Origin: Pseudomonas koreensis
GTDB lineage: Bacteria; Pseudomonadota; Gammaproteobacteria; Pseudomonadales; Pseudomonadaceae
Assembly (NCBI RefSeq): GCF_025447595.1
Contig: NZ_JAOEJU010000003.1
Span: 248,001 to 312,000, forward strand
Reading direction: 5' to 3'
Length of the DNA: 64,000 nt
The notes under the pieces are model-generated. The model ran no database searches. It had not been told where the DNA came from and saw nothing but the letters and a program-made list of their open reading frames with translations. The translations under genes and the position numbers were made by a program. Positions 26,522 to 34,173 of this stretch are shown here, one piece after another (the stretch's first letter is position 1; each line of letters opens with the position of its first letter).

Positions 26522-27628
26522 ATGAGCACCACCGAAACCGCCGCCCCGGCCCTCAAAGAAATCTTCAATGCCGAACGGCTGCAACACATCGCCACAGAAA
26601 TGAGCGCCGTGTACCCGGCGTTCAAGGCCAAGGCCTTTCTCAAGCACGCCAACGACGGCCTAGCCGACCTTTCGGTCATGCAACGCATGGCCCGCGTCAG
26701 CGAAAGCCTGCACGCCGTGCTGCCACTGGACTACGCCGATTCCCTCGACGTACTACGCGAACTCGCTCCACGCCTGAACAGCGGCTTCGTCAGCATGTGC
26801 CTGCCGCACTACGTCGCGAGCTACGGCGCGCACGCGTTCGACACTTCCATGGAAGCCCTCAAGTACTTCACCACTTTCGGCTCCTCCGAATTCGCCATCC
26901 GCCACTTCCTGCGCAACGACCTGGAACGCTCGCTGGAACTGATGCACGACTGGACGCGAGACGAAAACCACCACGTCCGAAGACTCGCCAGCGAAGGCAG
27001 CCGCCCTCGCCTGCCGTGGTCATTTCGGCTGGAACCGGTGCAGGCTGATCCGCTGTTGGCTGCGGGGATTCTTGACCGGTTGAAGGCCGATGAAAGTTTG
27101 TACGTGCGCAAGTCCGTGGCGAATCATTTGAATGATGTGACCAAGTCACATCCGGAGTGGGTGCTGAATACGGTTGAGGGATGGTCGCTGGAGAACAAAC
27201 ACACGGCGTGGATTGCCAAACATGCGTTGCGGAGTTTGATCAAACAGGGGAATTCGCGGGCGCTCACGGTTATCGGCGCGGGGGGAAAGGCTGAGGTTGA
27301 GTTGCTGGACGTGAAGGTGGAACCGGCGGTTGTGCGGCTTGGGGAGACGATCACTTTGTCGTTTACCGTGCGATCGTTGGTGCCAGCTGAACAGCGGTTG
27401 GTGATTGATTATGCGATTGACTATGTGAAGGCGAATGGCGGGACTTCGGCCAAGGTTTTCAAGTTGAAGACGTTGGCGTTGGCAGGGTTTGGCAATGAGG
27501 TTGTGGCGCGTAGGCAGGTGATCAGGGATTTCACCACGCGCAAGCATTATGCGGGGGTGCATGCGGTGCATGTGATGGTTAATGGGGAGCAGTTGGCGAG
27601 TTCTGCCGTCGAAATAATCACTTCATAG
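26522..27628 (+). CDS. alkC: AlkC-type DNA alkylation repair glycosylase
   Basis: A 368-residue protein. The N-terminal ~260 residues are HEAT-like helical repeats with DWTRDENHHVRRLASEGSRPRLPWS (the DNA-facing signature) and SLYVRKSVANHLNDVTKSHPEWVL. The C-terminal ~100 residues are an Ig-like domain (VELLDVKVEPAVVRLGETITLSFTVRSL). This HEAT plus Ig layout is that of the Pseudomonas AlkC studied structurally, which excises cationic 3-methyl purines without base flipping. The start overlaps no ribosome site of its own, lying two bases after the GST stop. Codon use shifts near 27040, from C-ending to G/T-ending codons. Confidence 0.88.
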   Translation: MSTTETAAPALKEIFNAERLQHIATEMSAVYPAFKAKAFLKHANDGLADLSVMQRMARVSESLHAVLPLDYADSLDVLRELAPRLNSGFVSMCLPHYVASYGAHAFDTSMEALKYFTTFGSSEFAIRHFLRNDLERSLELMHDWTRDENHHVRRLASEGSRPRLPWSFRLEPVQADPLLAAGILDRLKADESLYVRKSVANHLNDVTKSHPEWVLNTVEGWSLENKHTAWIAKHALRSLIKQGNSRALTVIGAGGKAEVELLDVKVEPAVVRLGETITLSFTVRSLVPAEQRLVIDYAIDYVKANGGTSAKVFKLKTLALAGFGNEVVARRQVIRDFTTRKHYAGVHAVHVMVNGEQLASSAVEIITS

Positions 27629-27850
27629 CGTCAAAACCGGCTGGTTACCCATCTACAAATTGAAAGGCGTTCGTATAGTCATAACGTCTGCTACCGCTGT
27701 GAATCCACCGGTCGATGCAACAGAATGGCTTGGCCGTTCACTAGCGCTCACCACTGCATACGGTCCGTACGCAACGAATAACTTGTACGATGTCCTACCA
27801 CGAGGTATTACTAAGTCTCCCAAAAAAAATAAGATTACGGAGATCGCTAC

Positions 27851-28972
27851 ATGGACTCATCCCTGTCCGCCAGGACTGAAAACGCTGAGCGAGCGAAGGG
27901 CAATACCCGCCGCAGCTTCCTGCAAAAGTCACTCGCTGTTTCGGCCACGCTCGCTACCATCGGCAGCACTGCACTGACCCGACTCTCCGAGGCTGCAGAA
28001 CCCTTGAGTCAGCGCTATCCTGATCCGCTGATTCACATACTCGACGACAGCTTCCTCGAGCTGCGTATTTTCAACGCCAGTGTTGAAAAACTTGCCACCG
28101 GTATGCGCTGGGCCGAAGGGCCCGTGTGGGTCGGAGATGGCCGCTATTTGCTGGTCAGCGACATTCCCAATAATCGCATCATGCGTTGGGACGAAATCAC
28201 CGACACCTTTACCGTGTTCCGCGAACACTCAAACTTTTCCAACGGTATGTGCCGGGATCGCCAAGGTCGTCTGATCGTCTGCGAAGGCTCCACCACCACC
28301 AACGAAGGGCGCCGTGTCACGCGCACCGAACGCAATGGCACGATCACCGTTCTGGCCGACAGCTTCGACGGCAAACCCTTCAACTCGCCCAACGATATCG
28401 TCTGCAAAAGTGACGGATCGATCTGGTTTACCGACCCGCCATTCCAGACCAGCAACAACTATGAAGGCCACAAAATCACTCCGACCCAACCCCACGCGGT
28501 GTATCGAATTGACGGCGAGAGCAAAAAAGTCAGTCGGGTCATCGACGACCTCAACGGTCCCAACGGCCTGTGTTTTTCTCCCGATGAAAAAAACCTGTAC
28601 GTCGTCGAAGGTCGCGCCAAGCCCAATCGTCTGATCTGGGCGATTACCGTAAATGACGACGGCACGCTTGGCGAACGGCGCAAGCACATCGAGGGGCTCG
28701 ACTATGCCGCAATCGACGGCATCAAATGCGACGAAGCGGGCAATCTGTGGTGTGGCTGGGGCGGCAATGGTGACCCAAAAGCCGACCTGGAAAAACTCGA
28801 CGGTGTGCGCGTTTTCAATCCGCAAGGCAAGGCGATAGGACACATTTCGCTTCCAGAGCGTTGCCCGAATTTGTGCTTCGGGGGGCGCGAAGGGAATCGG
28901 TTGTTCATGGCCAGTAGTCACTCGATCTATTCGCTTTTTGTGAATACTCGTGGGACTACGTTTGCGTTGTAA
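27851..28972 (+). CDS. Tat-exported SMP-30/gluconolactonase-like protein
   Basis: A 373-residue protein with a twin-arginine signal (TRRSFLQK at 19-26 followed by a hydrophobic stretch, cleavage near residue 49). It then has a six-bladed beta-propeller of the SMP-30/gluconolactonase/LRE family: GMRWAEGPVWVGDGRYLLVSDIPNNRIMRW, SNGMCRDRQGRLIVCEG, NSPNDIVCKSDGSIWFTDPP, DGIKCDEAGNLWCGWGG. These enzymes are metal-dependent lactonases; the Glu in EGP, the Asn in SPNDI and the Asp in DGIKCD are the usual metal ligands. It would act in the periplasm on a sugar lactone. GGAG precedes the ATG. It is monocistronic. Confidence 0.88.
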   Translation: MDSSLSARTENAERAKGNTRRSFLQKSLAVSATLATIGSTALTRLSEAAEPLSQRYPDPLIHILDDSFLELRIFNASVEKLATGMRWAEGPVWVGDGRYLLVSDIPNNRIMRWDEITDTFTVFREHSNFSNGMCRDRQGRLIVCEGSTTTNEGRRVTRTERNGTITVLADSFDGKPFNSPNDIVCKSDGSIWFTDPPFQTSNNYEGHKITPTQPHAVYRIDGESKKVSRVIDDLNGPNGLCFSPDEKNLYVVEGRAKPNRLIWAITVNDDGTLGERRKHIEGLDYAAIDGIKCDEAGNLWCGWGGNGDPKADLEKLDGVRVFNPQGKAIGHISLPERCPNLCFGGREGNRLFMASSHSIYSLFVNTRGTTFAL

Positions 28973-29314
28973 AAGCGAAACTCGTCTCGCAATAGTTTCG
29001 TGAGTATCGAAACAATATCCTGCCGCGCATCTGAGGATGCGTGGCATTGAAACCATTTACTTTCTTCGCCTCGCCGGACCTTGTGGGCCTGGCTGTTCGA
29101 AATAGTAATGAACGGCCCTTCTGGGATTCGGCCCAGTTTTCTGCCTCATACGGTTGGCTATCTTGGATCGCTTGCCAATTGAGTAGCTATGCTAGATGTA
29201 CTGCCAAATCGAACAAATCGGGCGTTGCGTCCATGGCGTGTAAATCCCTTCTATATTCCTCCGACTGTAGCGAAGCCCGGGCTGGTCAGGGGTAGACCCA
29301 AAGAGGATTCCTCC
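28973..29314. other. 342-base intergenic stretch
   Basis: I see no convincing gene. The composition is less GC-rich than the flanks. A weak inverted repeat (CGAAACT / AGTTTCG) follows the SMP-30 stop at 28978. Confidence 0.4.
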
Positions 29315-29695
29315 ATGACCGTAGTCGATCGCTTCAGGTTTTTGCGCGTCGTTCTGGTTCTGGCCGGCCTCGCGTGCCTTGCTCTCTATCCACTCATGGT
29401 GTTCTGGCCGTCTGGTTGGGCCTGGCACATCGGTCACTCAGACTACCCGCTGATGATCGTTGGCATCTACGCCACATTGGGCGTGTTCTTGATCCTGGCC
29501 GCACGTGATCCGTTAGCCAATCTGAGCCTGATCTGGTTCACCGTGTGGTCCAGCGCCGCGCACGGAGCAATCATGGCCGTCCAGGCGGCCACCCAGCCGG
29601 GCCAAATGGGACACTTGGCAGGTGATGTGCCGGCGCTCTTCATCGTGGCGATTGCCTTGGCAATCTTGACGCCCCGCTCGCAACCGGTCGCTTAG
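29315..29695 (+). CDS. Small membrane protein (DUF6632-like)
   Basis: A 126-residue protein with four hydrophobic segments (VVLVLAGLACLALYPLMVFW, PLMIVGIYATLGVFLILAARDP, LIWFTVWSSAAHGAIMAVQAA, ALFIVAIALAILTP). The layout and the WSSAAHGAIM motif resemble the DUF6632 family. AGAGGA lies upstream of the chosen ATG; upstream codons have no ribosome site. Function unknown. Confidence 0.65.
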   Translation: MTVVDRFRFLRVVLVLAGLACLALYPLMVFWPSGWAWHIGHSDYPLMIVGIYATLGVFLILAARDPLANLSLIWFTVWSSAAHGAIMAVQAATQPGQMGHLAGDVPALFIVAIALAILTPRSQPVA

Positions 29696-29851
29696 TGCAG
29701 GATAGGCCACGGGGCCTGGAGCCGGTTTGAGCCTGCTCCAAGACACTGGAGACCAGGAAAAAGCTATACATTTGCGCTCTACCCTCGCCTGCCTTGGTGC
29801 CACTGAGTGCCGAATGATAATGTTCAGCCTCAAAATCACGGACGACACCTC

Positions 29852-30208
29852 GTGCACAAACAATGCCTTGCAGCAGCAGTAACCTTCGCCTTCAGTTTTT
29901 CCGCTCTTGCCTCTCCTGTGCCGCAGGAAGAGCTCGAAGAATGCCAACGAATAGAAAACTCGGCCAAACAGGTCATGAAAACCAGGCAGCAAGGCGTGCC
30001 CATGGCTTCGGTGTTGGAACTGGCCGAAGCGGCAGGTAAGCAGAACGACTATATAGGTGAAGTGTTCAAGACGTTGATCCGCGAGGCGTACGCGATTCCG
30101 CAGTACTCAAGCGAGAGCTTGCAGCAGAAAGCGATCAGCGATTTCCATTCCAATTTCTACAAGGCTTGCATCGTGACGGCGGAAAAGAGAGCAAACGCCA
30201 ACGGCTGA
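29852..30208 (+). CDS. Small exported hypothetical protein
   Basis: About 118 residues from a GTG. A signal peptide (HKQCLAAAVTFAFSFSALASP, about 1-21) is followed by a helical mature domain with two cysteines (EECQRIENSAK and NFYKACIVTAEKR) that could form a disulfide in the periplasm. The start is uncertain: a GTG 45 bases upstream is also open, but only the later one gives a proper signal peptide. A strong bidirectional terminator follows. Family not recognised. Confidence 0.6.
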   Translation: MHKQCLAAAVTFAFSFSALASPVPQEELEECQRIENSAKQVMKTRQQGVPMASVLELAEAAGKQNDYIGEVFKTLIREAYAIPQYSSESLQQKAISDFHSNFYKACIVTAEKRANANG

Positions 30209-30220
30209 ACTCAATAAAAA

Positions 30221-30257
30221 AAAGGGAGCAGATTCAGGTAATGAATCTGCTCCCTTT
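30221..30257. terminator. Bidirectional intrinsic terminator
   Basis: A 16-base stem, AAAGGGAGCAGATTCA and its complement with a five-base loop, has A-runs before and T-runs after. It serves both the exported protein and the convergent DUF6124 gene. Confidence 0.85.
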
Positions 30258-30273
30258 TTACTGAAGTACAGCC

Positions 30274-30636
30274 TTAAGTTTTCAGTTCGACGTTATCCAA
30301 CGCCTGATTCACCGCCAATTCCCCGAGCATCATAATCTGCGCAATCCCTATCGCGGTCTTACGGTGAGCGGGCTCCAGCGTAGCGGCAAAGTTGTTGAGC
30401 ATTTCGCTGGCCGAACCTAGGGATTCGCTGGCATTGGCGAGCAGTGATTCGGTGTCATACGCCGGATTGGCCAGGTACATCGGATCGTGTTTGTGATGAC
30501 TCCCCATGACCCGTTGCTGCGGAGTGAGGTAATGGTCGAGCGCGCGTTCGGCTGCCTCGTTCAGGGTTCGGGAATCGGGGAATTTGTAGGGGGAAACCGG
30601 ATCGGTTTCCGGGGGATTCGGTGTAGGTTTGATCAT
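30274..30636 (-). CDS. DUF6124 family protein
   Basis: A 120-residue soluble protein. The start MIKPTPNPPETDPVSPY is the hallmark of DUF6124, a family found in many copies in Pseudomonas. A helical region follows (DTESLLANASESLGSASEMLNNFA, AIGIAQIMMLGELAVNQALDNVE). Its function is unknown. The AGGAG ribosome site is paired with AGCTCCT in a short hairpin of the leader, and a larger folded element lies further upstream, so expression is probably regulated at the RNA level. Confidence 0.8.
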   Translation of the reverse strand: MIKPTPNPPETDPVSPYKFPDSRTLNEAAERALDHYLTPQQRVMGSHHKHDPMYLANPAYDTESLLANASESLGSASEMLNNFAATLEPAHRKTAIGIAQIMMLGELAVNQALDNVELKT

Positions 30637-30795
30637 GGTGAAACTCCTGATTTTGATTAGGAGCTACCAGCATCACTTGCAGATGATGGGTGGCAGCCAT
30701 GTGCGGGTCTGCAAGACCGGGAAACCAGGCACCCGGCAGACCCAAGGGTCTCCCGCACAAAGCCGCCATTGAGCGGACGCGAACGAGCGTCCTTT
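30637..30795 (-). ncRNA. Structured 5' leader of the DUF6124 gene (candidate riboregulator)
   Basis: On the minus strand, upstream of the gene, several hairpins lie in a row: GGACGC/GCGTCC (30776-30793); a large nested element from GTGCGGG to CCCGCAC at about 30699-30761, containing GGGTCTGC/GCAGACCC and CCGG pairs; CATCA/TGATG near 30672-30690; and AGCTCCT pairing with the AGGAG ribosome site just before the ATG. Loss or gain of the last pairing would switch translation. The design resembles phage C4-type antisense leaders, but I could not test this against the Rfam model. Confidence 0.5.
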
Positions 30796-31003
30796 TGGCA
30801 GGCTGTGCGACTGGTTTTTCCGGCGGGCTTGCAGACCCGATCACTGATGGGCAGTGACGGGAATCAAGTTACGGTCGGAGGTCCAGACGCACAAGCCGGC
30901 GGATTCTGTCTTAGGTGTAGGGGACGGCGCAAGGCACTGTGGGCATCCGGGCGTGACAGTAGGACTGATTTAAACACCCCATGCGCACCACGTTTAACTC
31001 CGG

Positions 31004-31034
31004 ACAAAAGCCGGACTGTCGCCCAGTCCGGCCC
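31004..31034 (-). terminator. Intrinsic terminator of the oxidoreductase-ABM operon
   Basis: On the minus strand GCCGGACTG and CAGTCCGGC form a stem followed by TTTTG, 23 bases after the ABM stop codon. Confidence 0.75.
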
Positions 31035-31056
31035 TCCCTCGTCACAAAAGCGTGTT

Positions 31057-31386
31057 TCAGTTTCGGGGCCAAAGCCCCCCATCATCTTCACCCGCAGTAA
31101 AAGCCGCCCCCTCAATGTGATAAACCTGCGGCTCCTCCGAAAAATACCCCTCCAACCCCAACATAAAGACCCTGTGATCCTCCCCCGCCTCAAAATCCGT
31201 GTGAGCCTCAAGCGACTCCCACCGCACGATCAAATTGAACCGCTCCGGCGTTTCAATCCCCTGCGCAAGCATGTGCCCGCCATACCCATTCGCGCGGCGA
31301 AGTAGAGGCGCAACCTCGGCAAATGCACGCCGGAACTCATCAACACGTTCCGCGTGAACAGGCAACAAAGCGATCTCATAAATCAT
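31057..31386 (-). CDS. Antibiotic biosynthesis monooxygenase (ABM) domain protein
   Basis: A 109-residue dimeric alpha+beta-barrel type protein: [62 protein letters not shown] is the classic ABM pattern, here cited by parts such as [15 protein letters not shown]. Such proteins act as cofactor-free quinol monooxygenases or related enzymes. Its ATG overlaps the stop of the upstream oxidoreductase (ATGA), so both are made together under ArsR control. This suggests joint processing of quinones or other electrophiles, which is inference. Confidence 0.83.
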   Translation of the reverse strand: MIYEIALLPVHAERVDEFRRAFAEVAPLLRRANGYGGHMLAQGIETPERFNLIVRWESLEAHTDFEAGEDHRVFMLGLEGYFSEEPQVYHIEGAAFTAGEDDGGLWPRN

Positions 31387-32378
31387 GACGCATCCCCCAC
31401 AGAACCCGCCCGAAGCGACGGTTCGACCGCAATCGCAATTTTCCCTTGAAGACCATTGTCACGACTCTCCAGCCGCGCATGGGCAAGCGAAATCTCCGCA
31501 AGCGAATACACCGCACCAACATATGGTCGCAGTTGACCGCGTTCCACCAGGGCACTCAACTCATCGAGCTTGCCGCGGTTCTGGCGAGTAAAAACGAAGT
31601 GATAACTCGCGTTCTTGCCCCAGGCCTGAACGAGGTTTTGTGGCTGGGCGATGTCGACGATCGAGACCACGCGGCCAAGTTGTGCAAGAGCATCTGGGCT
31701 GCGCGACAGGGTGTCGCCGCCGATGGTGTCGAACACCACGTCCACTCCGAGGCCATTGGTTTCCCGCAAGATGGCGTCGACGTAGTCGTCCTTTTCGTAG
31801 TCGATGATCACATCGGCGCCCATGCGCCGGACGAACTCGGCGTTTGCTTCGCGCGCGGTGGTGAACACTTTGGCGCCCATCGCCTTGGCGAGCTGGATGG
31901 CGACGTGTCCGACGCCTCCCGCGCCGCCGTGGATCAGAATGCTCTCCCCCACTCTGAGCGCTGCCCGCACGATCAGGGCTTCCCACGCCGTCCCGCCCAC
32001 CAGGCTCAGACTGGCCGCTTCGAGATGGCTCAGCGAGGAAGGCTTTTTGCCGATGATGCTGGCGGACGCCACGTGGTATTCGGCATAGCTGCCGGGGCCG
32101 TCGAAGATTTGCGGCGTGTACCAGACTTCGTCTCCGGGGGCGAAAGCCGTCACGCCGGGGCCGACCGCTTCGACTACGCCGGAGACATCATGTCCGGTGA
32201 TGGCTGGCAGTTGCACCAAGTCCGGATAGTCGCCGCGTCGGACCTGGTAATCCAATGGATTGATCGAGGTGGCGTGTACCCGGACCAGCACCTGTCCCGC
32301 TTCCGGCACGGGCTTGGGTACGTCGCAGAGTGTGAACGATTCCGGGTTGCCAAATGATTCAAGCAGCATCGCTTTCAT
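31383..32378 (-). CDS. Zinc-type alcohol dehydrogenase / quinone oxidoreductase-like MDR protein
   Basis: A 331-residue medium-chain dehydrogenase/reductase. The N-terminal GroES-like domain has [19 protein letters not shown] and [20 protein letters not shown]. The Rossmann domain has the NADPH motif [28 protein letters not shown]. It lacks the catalytic zinc cysteines of true alcohol dehydrogenases, so it is closer to NADPH:quinone reductases. GAGGA upstream fixes the ATG at 32378. A perfect palindromic operator lies just before the gene at 32405-32426. It is the first gene after arsR and is co-translated with the ABM gene. Confidence 0.85.
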   Translation of the reverse strand: MKAMLLESFGNPESFTLCDVPKPVPEAGQVLVRVHATSINPLDYQVRRGDYPDLVQLPAITGHDVSGVVEAVGPGVTAFAPGDEVWYTPQIFDGPGSYAEYHVASASIIGKKPSSLSHLEAASLSLVGGTAWEALIVRAALRVGESILIHGGAGGVGHVAIQLAKAMGAKVFTTAREANAEFVRRMGADVIIDYEKDDYVDAILRETNGLGVDVVFDTIGGDTLSRSPDALAQLGRVVSIVDIAQPQNLVQAWGKNASYHFVFTRQNRGKLDELSALVERGQLRPYVGAVYSLAEISLAHARLESRDNGLQGKIAIAVEPSLRAGSVGDAS

Positions 32379-32404
32379 GGTAAATCCTCGTATCGACAAT
32401 AAGG

Positions 32405-32426
32405 GATATCGAGATATCTCGATATC
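32405..32426. promoter_or_regulatory. Perfect palindrome, operator of the oxidoreductase-ABM genes
   Basis: A 22-base perfect palindrome containing ATATCGA-N6-TCGATAT lies 27 bases before the oxidoreductase start. The same ATATCGA-N6-TCGATAT recurs before arsR at 32754. It is the likely ArsR binding site. Confidence 0.75.
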
Positions 32427-32441
32427 ATGCGGTAAATTTTT

Positions 32442-32744
32442 TTACAGCTCTTTCCCTATGACCTCGGCCAAAGCGCTGATGTTGGCTTCATTGCGCTTGT
32501 AATAGGTCCACTGACCGATGCGCCTGACTTCAACCAAGCCCACGCGCTGCAGCGTTGCAAGATAACCGGACACCGTTGACTGCGAGAGTCCGATGCCCTC
32601 TTGAATACTGCTCACACACACGCCCACCGTGTGAACGTCGCCCTCATCCTGCGGGGGGAAATTCTTTACGGGGTCTTTCAAGCCTTTCAGGATTTCAAGC
32701 CGTACCGGGTTTGAGAGTGCTTTGAATACTTCGATCAGGTCCAT
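32442..32744 (-). CDS. ArsR-family winged-helix repressor
   Basis: A 100-residue protein with the ArsR fold: MDLIEVFKALSNPVRLEILKGL at the start and the recognition helix LSQSTVSGYLATLQRVGLVEVRRIGQWTYYKRN. The usual metal motif ELCVCDL is replaced by VGVCVSSIQEG, leaving Cys43 as the only cysteine in the protein. A single-cysteine ArsR protein next to a quinone-reductase-like gene and an ABM gene recalls thiol-based quinone or electrophile sensors. It is probably autoregulated: the same palindromic operator lies upstream of arsR and between arsR and its downstream gene. Confidence 0.85.
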   Translation of the reverse strand: MDLIEVFKALSNPVRLEILKGLKDPVKNFPPQDEGDVHTVGVCVSSIQEGIGLSQSTVSGYLATLQRVGLVEVRRIGQWTYYKRNEANISALAEVIGKEL

Positions 32745-32753
32745 GCGGCGAGA

Positions 32754-32773
32754 ATATCGAGATTATTCGATAT
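32754..32773. promoter_or_regulatory. ArsR autoregulatory operator
   Basis: ATATCGA-N6-TCGATAT, ten bases upstream of the arsR start, has outer arms identical to the perfect palindrome at 32405-32426; only the six-base centre differs. Confidence 0.7.
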
Positions 32774-32859
32774 GTCAATACGCTGATTGACCAGCGGAAA
32801 ACAGAACGGTCTGCCGACACCCACGGCATCAGCAGACCGGACTTCATCGCAAAAAAACC

Positions 32860-34098
32860 TCAGTACGGATTACACCGCTGCGCCACCGCCGTCGCCTGAT
32901 CCACATACGGCCGCGCCGGTTCAAGGTTCCACTCCGGCTTGTTCCTCACAGGCTTGCCATCAAACGTCGCTGCCAGATGACAAACCAGCTGCCGACGCAA
33001 TGACCCGCCGTTGACGCTGTACTGGCGCCATTGCTCGTCGTTTTTGTGTTTGTTGTACAGCTCGGCAAACATGCGGTCGGTCTGGTCATCCTTGATCGTG
33101 CGACCGCAGGCGGTGGGCACGACTTCCAGTGACCAGGTTTCCGGCCCGAGTTTCGGGTCGTCCCGTTGGACCCAGGTGCTGGACTCGATGTACTTGTCGC
33201 AGAACTGTTGCGCCGGTGGCGCTGCCGTCTGGATGCACGAGAACGTGGCCTTGGCGGTCGGGGTTCTCGGGAAGTCGATCTTGACGATATTGCGGTCCTT
33301 GCCGGTTTTGTTTTTGTAGTCGCGCTGGTTGGCCAGCGCATCGTTCAAACCCCGGGAGTCGCTGTAGAAAAACGCCAGGATTGGCAGCTCATCGGTTTTC
33401 GGGTTGCCCAGGCGCAGTTCGGTCTGGGTCTGGAACTCGCGGGTGTTGATGACGCGCCGGGCACCCATGAAGTTCTGGAACGCTGTGACCCGATCCTGGC
33501 TACTCATCGGGTTGCGCATGTTGAAGCCGCATTGCAGCTGATCCTGCTGACGGTTGTTGTTGAACTTGGTGAAGTGCGCGACCCACGCGTTGACGTTGGT
33601 GATCGGCGGCGCCATGGCCTGGCAGACCGCTTCGGTCGGGCTGGTGTTTTTGTTGTTGCCGCAGCCGCGATCATCGCGAAAGTCAGTCCAGGCATCGTTG
33701 GGAAATGCGCAGTAAACATGCACCGGATTTTCGGGATCGCGCACCATATCGACCGGGGTGATGATGTAGCCGTTCTGCGTGCTCATGCCGGGGTCTTCGT
33801 AGCTGATGTTGTCGGCACGCATGTAGGACGCAGCAAACGTACCCAGCTCTACGGCTTTGGGGCTGGGGTTCCAGACATCCCACTTCTGCCCTTTCGCCGG
33901 ATCGGCTCGGTGGGTGCCCCGGATCAACAATCCGGAGCAGTCCGACGCCGGGTCTTTGCCACAACTGGCGACGGTGTTGTTGTACAAGCCTTCAACGCGC
34001 TTGAGGGTTTCTTCACAGGACTCGGCACTGGCCGATGTCGCGTGCAGAAACAATGGAACTGCGAGTAACGGGACGATCCTGTTCCAGCGCTCTTTCAT
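32860..34098 (-). CDS. Secreted halovibrin-like protein with C-terminal DUF2599 domain
   Basis: A 412-residue exported protein. The signal peptide is about residues 1-26 (ending SASAES). The central region is cysteine-rich (ETLKRVEGLYNNTVASCGKDPASDCSGLLIRGTHRADP, later CAFPNDAWTDFRDDRGCGNN). A C-terminal module of about 110 residues (303-411) starts YIESSTWVQRDDP and ends RCNPY. I recall such Pseudomonas proteins annotated as halovibrin HvnA-like with DUF2599; halovibrins were reported as secreted enzymes of Vibrio, but activity here is unproven. It lies next to a larger paralogue with two such modules, separated by 75 bases, on the same strand. Confidence 0.65.
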   Translation of the reverse strand: MKERWNRIVPLLAVPLFLHATSASAESCEETLKRVEGLYNNTVASCGKDPASDCSGLLIRGTHRADPAKGQKWDVWNPSPKAVELGTFAASYMRADNISYEDPGMSTQNGYIITPVDMVRDPENPVHVYCAFPNDAWTDFRDDRGCGNNKNTSPTEAVCQAMAPPITNVNAWVAHFTKFNNNRQQDQLQCGFNMRNPMSSQDRVTAFQNFMGARRVINTREFQTQTELRLGNPKTDELPILAFFYSDSRGLNDALANQRDYKNKTGKDRNIVKIDFPRTPTAKATFSCIQTAAPPAQQFCDKYIESSTWVQRDDPKLGPETWSLEVVPTACGRTIKDDQTDRMFAELYNKHKNDEQWRQYSVNGGSLRRQLVCHLAATFDGKPVRNKPEWNLEPARPYVDQATAVAQRCNPY

Positions 34099-34173
34099 GA
34101 CGTGTTTCTCCCTGATGGTGCTTCTGACCTTCCCTGCTCAACCCGATGCGACGTCCTGCTGCATCGGGCGGGC

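Noticed and set aside
29041..29295. An 84-codon frame before the DUF6632-like gene
   Set aside because: No ribosome site and composition of random open frame; the following gene has its own start.
30455..30844. A 129-codon frame overlapping the DUF6124 leader
   Set aside because: It covers the structured leader and runs into the DUF6124 gene in another frame; the sequence is explained by the RNA element.
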